Of a DNA stretch of 10,391 nt, positions 1 to 6,532 are shown one piece after another. Below the pieces are notes generated by a model that ran no database searches, was not told the DNA's origin, and saw only the letters and a list, made by a program, of their open reading frames with translations. The position numbers were made by a program, and so were the translations under genes. Numbering within the stretch: position 1 is the stretch's first letter; every line of letters begins with the position of its first letter. Source of the stretch: Dehalococcoidales bacterium (GTDB lineage: Bacteria > Chloroflexota > Dehalococcoidia > Dehalococcoidales > RBG-16-60-22). The stretch lies in contig JADHXF010000056.1 in the NCBI GenBank assembly GCA_016783105.1, forward strand, positions 1 to 10,391. Reading direction: 5' to 3'.

Positions 1-754
1 ACAGGCTCTGGGGTAGAAAACCCAGGTCGGACAGGGTCATGACGGCCCTGGATTTATCCAGAAGGCGTAACGCCGCCATCTCGCCGTGGACGGTGGACAC
101 CGTGCCGACGCGGATATCCATTGCCTGTCCGCCCCTGGTGCGTACCGAGAACTGGCCGTCCTGCGGGCGGTGATGGTCGGCGATATTCATATTGGCCAGA
201 ATTTTAATTCGGGAAATGAGCGACGTGGCCGTTGACAGAGGGATGGAAAGCATATTGTGAAGAGCGCCGTCAATGCGGCAGCGTACCAGCAATTTATCTT
301 CCTGGGGCTGAAGGTGTATGTCGGAGGCGCGAGCCTTAACCGCTTCATCGATAATAAGGGTAAGCGCCCTGGCCACCGGGGCATCGGTAATCGTGTCCAG
401 CTTTACCCGGGGCTCGGCTGCTTCCGTGTCCAGCGAGAGGCTGGAGATCTGCTTTTCTATTTCCTCGTATGACTGGTAGTTGAGGTCTATGGCTTCCTGG
501 ACCTCTGCGGCACTGGCCTTCACCGGAACGATGTGCAGCTGGCTCTGGGTGGCCAGCGCATCCAGTGCGACGATATCGGAGGGGTTGGCCATGGCCACGT
601 GGAGCACATTGCCGCTTATTTCCAGGGGAATGGCGGAGTGTTTCCTTGCCTGAGCCTCGGGTATAAGGCGCAGCGCTTCGGGCTGAATCAGGTGCTTGCT
701 TAGCCTCGTTCTAGGCGTCTCAATTTGCGTTTCTTCAATATTCACGTCAGGCAT
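1..754 (-). CDS. pilB: PilB/GspE-family secretion or type IV pilus assembly ATPase, N-terminal part
   Basis: The gene runs off the left edge; 251 residues are visible. Residues about 17-94 resemble the MshEN/T2SSE N-terminal domain (IPEAQARKHSAIPL, then MANPSDIVALDAL). Residues 130-250 are the start of the ATPase domain: ASDIH at 143-147, RIDG at 160-163, SRIKILANMNIA at 181-192 followed by PQDG at 197-200, and HGEMAALRLLD at 222-232. These are typical of hexameric ATPases that power pilus or type II secretion assembly at the cytoplasmic membrane face. The Walker A and B motifs would lie beyond position 1, so activity cannot be judged. The ATG at 754 is chosen because GGGAGAGGT (763-771) sits 8 bases upstream. 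PilB and GspE cannot be told apart from this part alone; other pilus genes would be expected further left. Confidence 0.9.
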   Translation of the reverse strand, partial: MPDVNIEETQIETPRTRLSKHLIQPEALRLIPEAQARKHSAIPLEISGNVLHVAMANPSDIVALDALATQSQLHIVPVKASAAEVQEAIDLNYQSYEEIEKQISSLSLDTEAAEPRVKLDTITDAPVARALTLIIDEAVKARASDIHLQPQEDKLLVRCRIDGALHNMLSIPLSTATSLISRIKILANMNIADHHRPQDGQFSVRTRGGQAMDIRVGTVSTVHGEMAALRLLDKSRAVMTLSDLGFLPQSL

Positions 755-802
755 CAGATGTTACCTCTCCCGTCCGTCCGTATTACGCACGCTTACAAAG
801 CT

Positions 803-831
803 ATCTTATCCAGCCAGGCGTCAATTGACAA
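803..831 (-). promoter_or_regulatory. Candidate sigma-70 promoter for the PilB/GspE gene
   Basis: On the minus strand TTGTCA (826-831) is followed after 17 bases by TAAGAT (803-808), matching 5/6 and 4/6 consensus bases. Transcription would begin near 796, giving a leader of about 42 bases before the ATG at 754. The rest of the gap between 755 and 994 is A+T-rich and shows no further gene. Confidence 0.5.
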
Positions 832-994
832 TAGCTCTTTGGTCATGGGTAATAAGCATGACTCTGTAAACATGGTTTCCCATATCCGGTTTAAATATAT
901 AGGCGCGAGGCTAAAAAAAAGATAAAAATGCGGGTGCAATTTATTAACATTTTCTAAAACCTGTAATTTTTAAAAGCGTTATTTATGAGGCACT

Positions 995-1030
995 AAAAAA
1001 CAGGAGAGAGGCATTGCCTCTCTCCTGTTT
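995..1030 (-). terminator. Strong intrinsic terminator after the hyi-garR unit
   Basis: A perfect 15-base-pair stem (998-1012 with 1016-1030) closes on a three-base loop (1013-1015). Read on the minus strand it ends in six T residues (1000 down to 995). It begins 31 bases after the garR stop codon. The plus-strand side is followed by a weaker T-rich stretch, but no plus-strand gene ends here. Confidence 0.9.
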
Positions 1031-1060
1031 CTCGTCTTTTATTGAGAGCCAGGTTGTCGG

Positions 1061-1948
1061 TTAGCCGGCGACCTTGTGGTTGGCCAGCTTCTCCAGTGCC
1101 AGTACCAGGGCAGAATGGTCGAGGTCACTATCGCCCTGAGCCGCCAGCGCGTTGAACAGTTCCTGGGCTACAGCAGCACCGGGCAGGCTCATTCCCAGGC
1201 TGCGCGCTCCCTGTAGAGCATTGTTCAGGTCTTTTTGCTGGTGGCGGATGCGGAAGCCAGGCTGGAAAGTTCGCTCAATTATGCGCTTTCCGTGCAGGTC
1301 GAGGATGCGACTCTGGGCGAAGCCACCAAGCAGTGCCTCCCGCACTTTACTCGGGTCGGCGCCCGCCTTGGAGGCGAAGAGAAGGGCTTCACTGATGGCC
1401 ATGATGGTCTCACCGACCACTATCTGGTTGGCCACCTTGCAGGTCTGGCCGTCACCGTTGCCGCCGATGTAGACGATGTTCTTGCCCATAAGCTCGAAGT
1501 AGGGCTTAACCTTTTCAAATATTGCCGGCTTGCCGCCGACCATGATGGAGAGGGTGGCATTCTGCGCACCCACCTGCCCGCCGGAAACCGGGGCATCCAG
1601 CATCTCCACGCCCTTTTCCGCCAGCTTCTTGGCGAACTCCTTGGTGGCAATCGGGGAAATGGAGCTCATGTCCACGACAATCGAGCCCGACTTTACGCCT
1701 TCGATAACGCCGTTACTACCGAAGAGGGCGGCTTCAACGTCCGGGGTATCCGGCACCATGGAAAAGATGATGTCTGATTTCTCGGCCACCTCTTTGCAGC
1801 TGCCACAGGCGATGGCTCCCTTGGCCGCCAGCTCTTTGACCGGGGCCTCAACCACGTCGTAGATGTGGATCGTGTTGCCCGCCTCCATCAGGTGCTCGGC
1901 CATCGGTTTGCCCATTATGCCCACGCCAATGAATCCAAGATTTGCCAT
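1061..1948 (-). CDS. garR: 2-hydroxy-3-oxopropionate (tartronate semialdehyde) reductase
   Basis: This 295-residue beta-hydroxyacid dehydrogenase should reduce tartronate semialdehyde to D-glycerate with NAD(P)H in the cytoplasm. The Rossmann motif GFIGVGIMG is at 5-13. The substrate loop DAPVSGG is at 118-124, the catalytic lysine is K171 in GQTCKVANQ with N174, and the HQQKDL motif is at 236-241. The end (LDHSALVLALEKLANHK) closely resembles E. coli GlxR/GarR as I recall it, which favours this over 3-hydroxyisobutyrate dehydrogenase. AAAGGAGG (1958-1965) lies 9 bases before the ATG. It is 31 bases downstream of hyi, whose product isomerises to its substrate, so the two are very likely co-transcribed. 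Length is normal for the family. NADH versus NADPH preference is not resolved here. Confidence 0.93.
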   Translation of the reverse strand: MANLGFIGVGIMGKPMAEHLMEAGNTIHIYDVVEAPVKELAAKGAIACGSCKEVAEKSDIIFSMVPDTPDVEAALFGSNGVIEGVKSGSIVVDMSSISPIATKEFAKKLAEKGVEMLDAPVSGGQVGAQNATLSIMVGGKPAIFEKVKPYFELMGKNIVYIGGNGDGQTCKVANQIVVGETIMAISEALLFASKAGADPSKVREALLGGFAQSRILDLHGKRIIERTFQPGFRIRHQQKDLNNALQGARSLGMSLPGAAVAQELFNALAAQGDSDLDHSALVLALEKLANHKVAG

Positions 1949-1979
1949 TATGTCTTTCCTCCTTTATTTAGAACTTTAT

Positions 1980-2756
1980 TTAAAGATAAGGTTTTACCCA
2001 TCCCAGGCCGTCTTCAGTGGCACCGGCCGGCTTGTATTCGCAGCCTATCCAGCCCGTGTAGCCTGACTCATCAATGAACTTGAATAGATTGGTGAAATTA
2101 ATCTCGCCGGTGCCCGGTTCATGTCGTCCCGGGTTGTCGGCGAGTTGAATGTGGCCAATGCGACTCACGTTCTCCTGAATGGTTTTGGCCAGGTTGCCCT
2201 CCATGACCTGCATGTGGTAGATGTCATACTGCAGCCAGAGATTGGCATGTTTGACTTCCTCAAATAGTTTGAGCGTGTCCTGCGTACGCACCAGGTAAAA
2301 TCCGGGAACATCTTTATCGTTGAGCATCTCAACAAGCAGGGAGATGCCCGCTTTCTGCATCGCCTCGGCGGCGAATTTCAGGTTGCTGACCAGGGTCTGG
2401 CGTACTTTATCCGCCGGAGCATCTTTGGGGGTTAGGCCGACCAGGCAGTTGATGCGGGGACATTTGAGCGCTTTGGCGTATTCAATGGCTTTGCCCACTC
2501 CCTCCTGAAACTCGCTCTCACGTCCCGGCAGGCAGGCGGTGCCCCGCTCCCCGGCCGCCCAGCTTCCGGCGGGTATATTGTACAGTACAAGCTCCAGGCC
2601 GTATTTGCCCAGTCTTTCGGCGATATCTTCCTTGGGCAGTTCGTACGGGAACTGGCATTCCACAGCCTTGAAGCCAGCTCTGGCCGACCGCTCAAAGCGG
2701 TCCGCAAAACCAACTTCTGTAAACAGCATAGACAGATTGGCGCTGAACTTGGGCAT
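1980..2756 (-). CDS. hyi: Hydroxypyruvate isomerase
   Basis: This 258-residue TIM-barrel enzyme interconverts hydroxypyruvate and tartronate semialdehyde. It aligns by eye along its whole length with E. coli Hyi: FSANLSMLF near the N-terminus, PAGSWAAGERG at 62-72, INCLVG at 102-107, QYDIYHMQ at 176-183, GHIQLADNPGRHEPGTGEIN at 201-220 and GCEYKP at 238-243. The expected metal and catalytic residues are present: E143, D178, H181, Q204 and E240. AAGGAGGT (2763-2770) sits 6 bases before the ATG, an excellent ribosome binding site. It is the first gene of a two-gene unit with garR. No glyoxylate carboligase or glycerate kinase lies in the window, so the source of hydroxypyruvate is unknown. Confidence 0.95.
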   Translation of the reverse strand: MPKFSANLSMLFTEVGFADRFERSARAGFKAVECQFPYELPKEDIAERLGKYGLELVLYNIPAGSWAAGERGTACLPGRESEFQEGVGKAIEYAKALKCPRINCLVGLTPKDAPADKVRQTLVSNLKFAAEAMQKAGISLLVEMLNDKDVPGFYLVRTQDTLKLFEEVKHANLWLQYDIYHMQVMEGNLAKTIQENVSRIGHIQLADNPGRHEPGTGEINFTNLFKFIDESGYTGWIGCEYKPAGATEDGLGWVKPYL

Positions 2757-2818
2757 GCTCCTACCTCCTTGTGATTGTGTTTTGCTATATTATATGTGCA
2801 ATTTATTACTTAAAGAGC

Positions 2819-2847
2819 ATTATAGTGGAAGAGAGAAAGGGTTGCAA
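2819..2847 (-). promoter_or_regulatory. Candidate promoter for hyi-garR
   Basis: On the minus strand TTGCAA (2842-2847) is followed after 17 bases by a perfect TATAAT (2819-2824). Transcription would start near 2812, about 55 bases before the hyi ATG. A second TATAAT at 2789-2794 could be an alternative, but its -35 position (CTCTTT) is poor. Confidence 0.55.
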
Positions 2848-2896
2848 GGGCTAATGCGGGTGGGCCAGATAATCTTTTCCGATAGTTCGTAACCTT

Positions 2897-3562
2897 TTAT
2901 TTCACCCTGACCAGTACAATAATATCTCCCGGCTGTCCGTCGGTGAGCCGGCGGGCATTGCGCAGCCTGACCTTGCTGCCGTGCTTCACGCCGGCCGGAA
3001 TTTTGACCCGCAGCTTTTTACCCCTGCGGACGAGGTCTTTCTCCATCCCCTGCGCTGCCTGCTCTTTGGTAATGACTATCTCATAGCTGACTTCGGGACG
3101 GCGCGGCGCTTGCGGTCGACCGAATATCTCCTCCAGGTTGATACCGCCCGGCGCCTCAAAGCGTATTTTGCTCGGACGTCGTGAGCTACTGCTGAAAGTC
3201 CGGAAGGAAAAGCCCCTGCCTTTCAGGACATCGCCGAAGATATTGTCCAGAAAGTCGAAGCCCAGCCCGGAACCCCCGAAATCCTTCATCAGGTCTTCAA
3301 AGGTGGTACGGGTAAAGGGGCTGCCGAAGATATCACCGATGTTGCCGGCGGTGCCAAACTGGTCGTACTGCTGCCGCTTCTGCGGGTCACCGACAACACC
3401 AAAGGCCTCGTTGATTTCCTTGAACTTCTCGTTGGCCCACGGCTCCTTGCCCGGATTGCGGTCGGGATGGTACTGCATCGCCAGCTTTCGGTACGCCTTC
3501 TTGATCTGCTCCTGGCTGGCATTCCTGGACACCCCCAGGACCTGGTAGTAGTCCTTCGCCAT
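2897..3562 (-). CDS. Short J-domain (DnaJ/CbpA-like) co-chaperone
   Basis: This 221-residue protein should stimulate the ATPase of a DnaK-type Hsp70 in the cytoplasm. Residues 4-70 form a complete J domain with the HPD motif at 32-34 and the [12 protein letters not shown] end. A Gly/Phe-rich linker covers about 71-122. Residues 158-221 resemble one C-terminal substrate-binding domain ([16 protein letters not shown], then [19 protein letters not shown]). There is no CxxCxGxG zinc finger, and it lacks the second C-terminal domain and dimerisation region of DnaJ or CbpA, which are clearly longer. GAAAGGT (3574-3580) lies 11 bases before the ATG. No hrcA, grpE or dnaK is adjacent, so this is probably an accessory J protein rather than the main DnaJ. 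Confidence 0.88.
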   Translation of the reverse strand: MAKDYYQVLGVSRNASQEQIKKAYRKLAMQYHPDRNPGKEPWANEKFKEINEAFGVVGDPQKRQQYDQFGTAGNIGDIFGSPFTRTTFEDLMKDFGGSGLGFDFLDNIFGDVLKGRGFSFRTFSSSSRRPSKIRFEAPGGINLEEIFGRPQAPRRPEVSYEIVITKEQAAQGMEKDLVRRGKKLRVKIPAGVKHGSKVRLRNARRLTDGQPGDIIVLVRVK

Positions 3563-3591
3563 GATTGGTTATTACCTTTCCCAAAAGTACC

Positions 3592-3620
3592 AGTATATCA
3601 TAGCCGGGGACTCTTGTTCA
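3592..3620 (-). promoter_or_regulatory. Candidate promoter for the J-domain gene
   Basis: On the minus strand TGAACA (3615-3620) is followed after 17 bases by TATACT (3592-3597). Transcription would start near 3585, leaving a leader of about 23 bases that includes the ribosome binding site. I saw no CIRCE-type inverted repeat here, so heat-shock control by HrcA is not indicated. Confidence 0.5.
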
Positions 3621-3668
3621 GGGCGCAGGCAGAGGGTAGAATGGAAAGGAAAGAAAGGGTGGTGCATC

Positions 3669-4304
3669 ATGGCCGAAGAGCTGGGAAAGATTGAGAAGCC
3701 GGAAGCGAGAGAATTCGCCAGCAAGAGGAAGCTTTATCTCGTTCCGCTGATTTTCTCGGGAAAGAATGCGCCAAAGGATTACGCGGAAAAGTACCAGCGC
3801 TACTGGCGGCAGGTCAGCGAGCACGTGGCTAACCTTGAGGCCAAGCTCGGTAAGATAGGACACGTCTATCACGAATCAGTCTATCAGGCGGGCCAGGAAG
3901 GGCTCGAGGCAATACAAAAACTGAACGCTGACAGCAGTAAAATCGCCAGGGAGAAGAGCGATGGCGGTGCCCTGATTGAAGCTGTTGAGGACAGAGCGCT
4001 GGCCGAGGAAAGCATGGACTGGGAGAGGTTTATCCTTACGGGCTTTATCAGCCAGAAGGTGGCGCAGCGGGTCTCCGAACTATACGTTGAAGCGCTGCGG
4101 AAGCGATATGAGCATATTGCCGGGCAAATCAGTGAGACGCTTGAGGCGGACGAGTCAGGTCTGCTCTTCATCCGGGAAGGCCACATGGTGCAGTTCCCCG
4201 AAGATATAGAGGTGTTCAGCGTGGCGCCGCCGGCACTTGATGAAATTCACCGCTGGCACCGAGAACAAATGGCTGGAGCCAAGAAGGACGAGCCGGAAAA
4301 GTAA
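3669..4304 (+). CDS. Unrecognised 211-residue soluble, helix-rich protein
   Basis: I do not recognise the family. The protein is 211 residues, with no signal peptide or membrane segment. It is rich in charged residues and reads as mostly alpha-helical, with a possible short coiled coil near residues 120-160 (ALRKRYEHIAGQ region). Notable patches are LYLVPLIFSGKNAPKDY near residue 22, KYQRYWRQVSEHVANLEAKL after it, and WERFILTGFISQKVAQRV in the middle. The tail (KKDEPEK) is charged and probably disordered. The ATG at 3669 is chosen because AGGGTGGT (3656-3663) sits 5 bases upstream. The open frame extends back to an ATG at 3561, but that start would overlap the divergent J-domain gene and lacks a binding site. 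The unbroken frame and codon pattern support a real gene. Confidence 0.8.
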   Translation: MAEELGKIEKPEAREFASKRKLYLVPLIFSGKNAPKDYAEKYQRYWRQVSEHVANLEAKLGKIGHVYHESVYQAGQEGLEAIQKLNADSSKIAREKSDGGALIEAVEDRALAEESMDWERFILTGFISQKVAQRVSELYVEALRKRYEHIAGQISETLEADESGLLFIREGHMVQFPEDIEVFSVAPPALDEIHRWHREQMAGAKKDEPEK

Positions 4305-4333
4305 GCACCGGTGATGCTTGCCCGGCTTGGTTA

Positions 4334-4362
4334 TTGACCGTCTCATGGCACTGTGTTATGGT
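4334..4362 (+). promoter_or_regulatory. Candidate promoter upstream of the broken radical-SAM gene
   Basis: TTGACC (4334-4339) is followed after 17 bases by TATGGT (4357-4362). Transcription would begin near 4369, just before the AAGGCGG-type binding site and the ATG at 4395. As the gene it served looks broken, this promoter may now mainly drive the dehydrogenase at 4748. Confidence 0.45.
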
Positions 4363-4394
4363 ACAGTTGTTCTATTAAGAAGGCGGTGTGGAAG

Positions 4395-4698
4395 ATGGAG
4401 GTTGAAGATAAACTCAAAGCCCTGGCTGTTTCCGGTGGATATAAATCGGGCGAGCTATGAGGAGCTGCTGCGTGTCCCCGGCATTGGTCCGGTATCGGCG
4501 CAGCGAATCGTTGAAGCGCGGCGGGAGCACAGCATCGATTCCGTGTTGCAGTTGAAAAAGATGCGGGTGGTAACGTCAAGGGCTGTACCCTATATCTGGT
4601 TCCAGGGTATGCTAGAATTTGAGAAGCAGGCCTCTTTCATTCCTCACCTGGATGAAATAGATGAGCCAGCGCCCTCGCTGGCCGGAGCTCTGGGTTAA
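4395..4698 (+). pseudogene. Internally deleted remnant of a radical-SAM/HhH DNA-modification-type protein
   Basis: Two pieces in different frames sit end to end. From the ATG at 4395, behind an AAGGCGG-like binding site 8 bases away, the frame reads MEVEDKLKALAVSGGY and stops at 4458-4460. This resembles the N-terminus I recall for the 'putative DNA modification/repair radical SAM protein' family (SAM_link_UDG type). In another frame, from about 4425 to the stop at 4698, comes FPVDINRASYEELL, then RVPGIGPVSAQRIVEARR, a helix-hairpin-helix motif that resembles the C-terminus of that same family. The central part, including the CxxxCxxC cluster, is absent. The simplest reading is one large internal deletion with a frame change. 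The alternative is a real small HhH protein in an open frame from 4318, but no good ribosome binding site supports that. Family assignment is from memory. Confidence 0.55.
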
Positions 4699-4747
4699 TT
4701 CCGGGGGCAAAAGAAAATATAACACTAATAATAAAGGAGTAAGATTG

Positions 4748-5803
4748 ATGAAAGCGGCGGTGGTCAAAGGTAAAAGACTTATCGCATATGAAGAGGTGCC
4801 AGCTCCCTCAGTGGAGGCGGGGGCACTATTGCTGAAGACCAAATACTGCTCTATTTGCGGCAGTGACCTTGAATATGTCGATAACCAGATGCATGGTGAC
4901 CCTATTAAGGCAGGGGCTATACTCGGTCATGAGTTTGCCGCCGAAGTTGTAGCCCTGGGTGAAGGGGTTGAAGAATGGGCAGTTGGCGACCGTGTTACCA
5001 TCGGTGACCATCCGTTGCCCTGCGGGCAGTGCTATTACTGCCGGCGCCAGTTGCATCACCTGTGCCAGGGCAAGGATGTATCACCACGAACTTTACCCAT
5101 AGTGGTGAGAGACTATGCGAACCGGCAGGGCGCCATGGCTGAGTATTTCGTTCGGCCATCGACCTCGGTTCAAAAAATACCCGATACTGTATCCGATGAG
5201 GAAGCGGCAGTGGTGGAACCACTGCGCACGGGTGTAAGCGGCGTTAGAATTACCGGGCTGAAGCCCGGGGAATCAGCCGTCGTCATCGGGGCCGGGAAAA
5301 TAGGCCTGGGAACGATGCTATGTGCTAAGGCTGCCGGAGCCGCCCCGGTTATAGTCATCGACCCGATAAAGTCCCGTTTGGATAAGGCCCTGGAAATGGG
5401 CGCCGATGCCGTTCTGAATCCAAATGAAGTTGATGTTGTCTCCGAGGTGGTAAAGCTCACGGAGGCTGGCCCGGACGCGGTCATAATTTGCGTCCGGAGC
5501 GGGGACGTCTTAAATCAGGCGGCTGATATGGTCAGACGCGCTGGCATCATAGGCCTGGCCGGGTACGCGTTACCAGCAAAGATTGACCCCATGGTCTGGT
5601 GGAAAAAGCAAATACGGTTTGCCGCTATCGCCGGCGGGTTCGCCGGGCCCAGCGGGTTAATATATACCTCAATGCGTCTGATAGCAAATAAACAGGTGAA
5701 TGTTAAGCCGCTTATCTCTGAAATCATACCGCTGAAGGATGCTCAGAGAGCTTTCGATTCCATGTATAGCGGGAAAAATTTAGTTGCCCTGTTGAAGCCT
5801 TAA
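4748..5803 (+). CDS. Zinc-dependent medium-chain alcohol/polyol dehydrogenase
   Basis: This 351-residue MDR-family enzyme oxidises a secondary alcohol, polyol or hydroxy-amino acid with NAD(P)+. The GroES-like domain carries the catalytic zinc ligands C37, H61-E62 (GHE) and E157. It also carries the four structural zinc cysteines C92, C95, C98 and C106. The Rossmann motif GAGKIG is at 181-186, and D205 at the end of the second strand suggests NAD+ over NADP+. It belongs near threonine dehydrogenase, sorbitol dehydrogenase and galactitol dehydrogenase, but the substrate cannot be read from sequence. AAAGGAG (4733-4739) lies 8 bases before the ATG at 4748; an open frame back to 4661 is rejected because of this. 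It is 89 bases upstream of the SIS isomerase, with no terminator between, so both may share a transcript. Confidence 0.9.
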   Translation: MKAAVVKGKRLIAYEEVPAPSVEAGALLLKTKYCSICGSDLEYVDNQMHGDPIKAGAILGHEFAAEVVALGEGVEEWAVGDRVTIGDHPLPCGQCYYCRRQLHHLCQGKDVSPRTLPIVVRDYANRQGAMAEYFVRPSTSVQKIPDTVSDEEAAVVEPLRTGVSGVRITGLKPGESAVVIGAGKIGLGTMLCAKAAGAAPVIVIDPIKSRLDKALEMGADAVLNPNEVDVVSEVVKLTEAGPDAVIICVRSGDVLNQAADMVRRAGIIGLAGYALPAKIDPMVWWKKQIRFAAIAGGFAGPSGLIYTSMRLIANKQVNVKPLISEIIPLKDAQRAFDSMYSGKNLVALLKP

Positions 5804-5892
5804 AATGAAGTTAAAAATGTAATAATATATTGGTGACTTTAAGTAATGGCCCGGGGCGGCACCTGTAGTAAAGATTCGGGGGGAGGTAAAGA

Positions 5893-6459
5893 ATGACATC
5901 ATTAATTAAAAATTACATAGACGGTTTAAGCCTTTGCCTGAGGGAGCTTTCCCATCAGGATATAACCGATGTAGCCGATATTATATTTAAGGCATATAAA
6001 AAAAGTAAGCAGGTATTTATCCTGGGGAATGGCGGTAGTGCTTCAACCGCCTCGCATTTTGCCCGTGACCTTAGAATGGGAACCGTGGTCAGCGGTAAAA
6101 AACGTGTACGTGCCACAAGCTTAACGGACAATATGGCAATGATTACTTCTCTTGCCAATGATATTGACTATAACTCCATCTTCAAAGAGCAACTCGTGGA
6201 CCAGCTGAATGAAGGAGACGTGGTCATCGGGATAAGTGCTTCCGGTAATTCCCCGAACGTGCTTGGCGCCATGGAGTATGCCCGCGAAAACGGGGCAATA
6301 ACTATTGCCCTTACCGGTTTTGGCGGAGGGAAATTAAAAGAACTGGTCGATAAAGCAATCATAGTATCCAGCCATGATTATGGTCAGGTTGAAGACGTTC
6401 ACCTGAGTTTAGGCCATATAATTACCTGCGCAGTCAAGGATAGAATAAGCAACGAGTGA
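5893..6459 (+). CDS. gmhA: GmhA-like SIS-domain sugar-phosphate isomerase
   Basis: This 188-residue SIS protein resembles D-sedoheptulose-7-phosphate isomerase, the first enzyme of heptose synthesis. Motifs in order are GNGGSASTASHFARDL at 45-60, SLTDNMAMITSLANDIDY at 76-93, the phosphate loop GISASGNS at 113-120, ALTGFGGGKL at 139-148, and VEDVHLSLGH at 166-175. Compared with E. coli GmhA, the active-site H175 and H55 are kept. The catalytic Glu65 position is D59 and the Gln172 position is E167, as in a more distant GmhA-like branch. The isomerase fold is secure but the heptose substrate is less so. GGAGGT (5882-5887) lies 5 bases before the ATG. The upstream dehydrogenase hints at a sugar or polyol route; no other heptose gene is present here. 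Confidence 0.85.
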   Translation: MTSLIKNYIDGLSLCLRELSHQDITDVADIIFKAYKKSKQVFILGNGGSASTASHFARDLRMGTVVSGKKRVRATSLTDNMAMITSLANDIDYNSIFKEQLVDQLNEGDVVIGISASGNSPNVLGAMEYARENGAITIALTGFGGGKLKELVDKAIIVSSHDYGQVEDVHLSLGHIITCAVKDRISNE

Positions 6460-6496
6460 ACCCGTATTTACCTCCCCCAATATTTGTACCACTGGC

Positions 6497-6526
6497 TTGG
6501 CGCTGATGCTGCCTGCTTGATACACT
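6497..6526 (+). promoter_or_regulatory. Candidate promoter placing dedA on a leaderless transcript
   Basis: TTGGCG (6497-6502) is followed after 18 bases by TACACT (6521-6526). Only six bases separate the -10 box from the ATG at 6533, so transcription would begin at or next to the start codon. No ribosome binding site is visible upstream of that ATG, which fits. Confidence 0.35.
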
Positions 6527-6532
6527 CACACA

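Noticed and set aside
824..860. Plus-strand TTGACA at 824-829 as a promoter
   Set aside because: No good -10 box at the right distance and no plus-strand gene downstream; the motif overlaps the minus-strand -35 box.
1235..1777. 180-residue plus-strand open frame opposite garR
   Set aside because: It is antisense to a clearly conserved enzyme gene, has no binding site, and its peptide shows no recognisable domain.
934..2808. Thirteen-base direct repeat GTGCAATTTATTA at 934-946 and 2796-2808, upstream of two minus-strand genes
   Set aside because: About one such chance match is expected in a window of this length, the sequence is A+T-rich, and its positions relative to the two promoters differ.
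3561..3668. Upstream extension of the 211-residue gene to the ATG at 3561
   Set aside because: It would overlap the start of the divergent J-domain gene and has no binding site; AGGGTGGT five bases before 3669 marks a better start.
4303..4319. Hairpin AAGCA...TGCTT after the 211-residue gene as a terminator
   Set aside because: The stem is five base pairs, overlaps the stop codon and lacks a T tract.
4661..4747. Upstream extension of the dehydrogenase by 29 residues
   Set aside because: The extension is not part of the MDR fold and overlaps the HhH remnant; AAAGGAG lies at the right distance before 4748.
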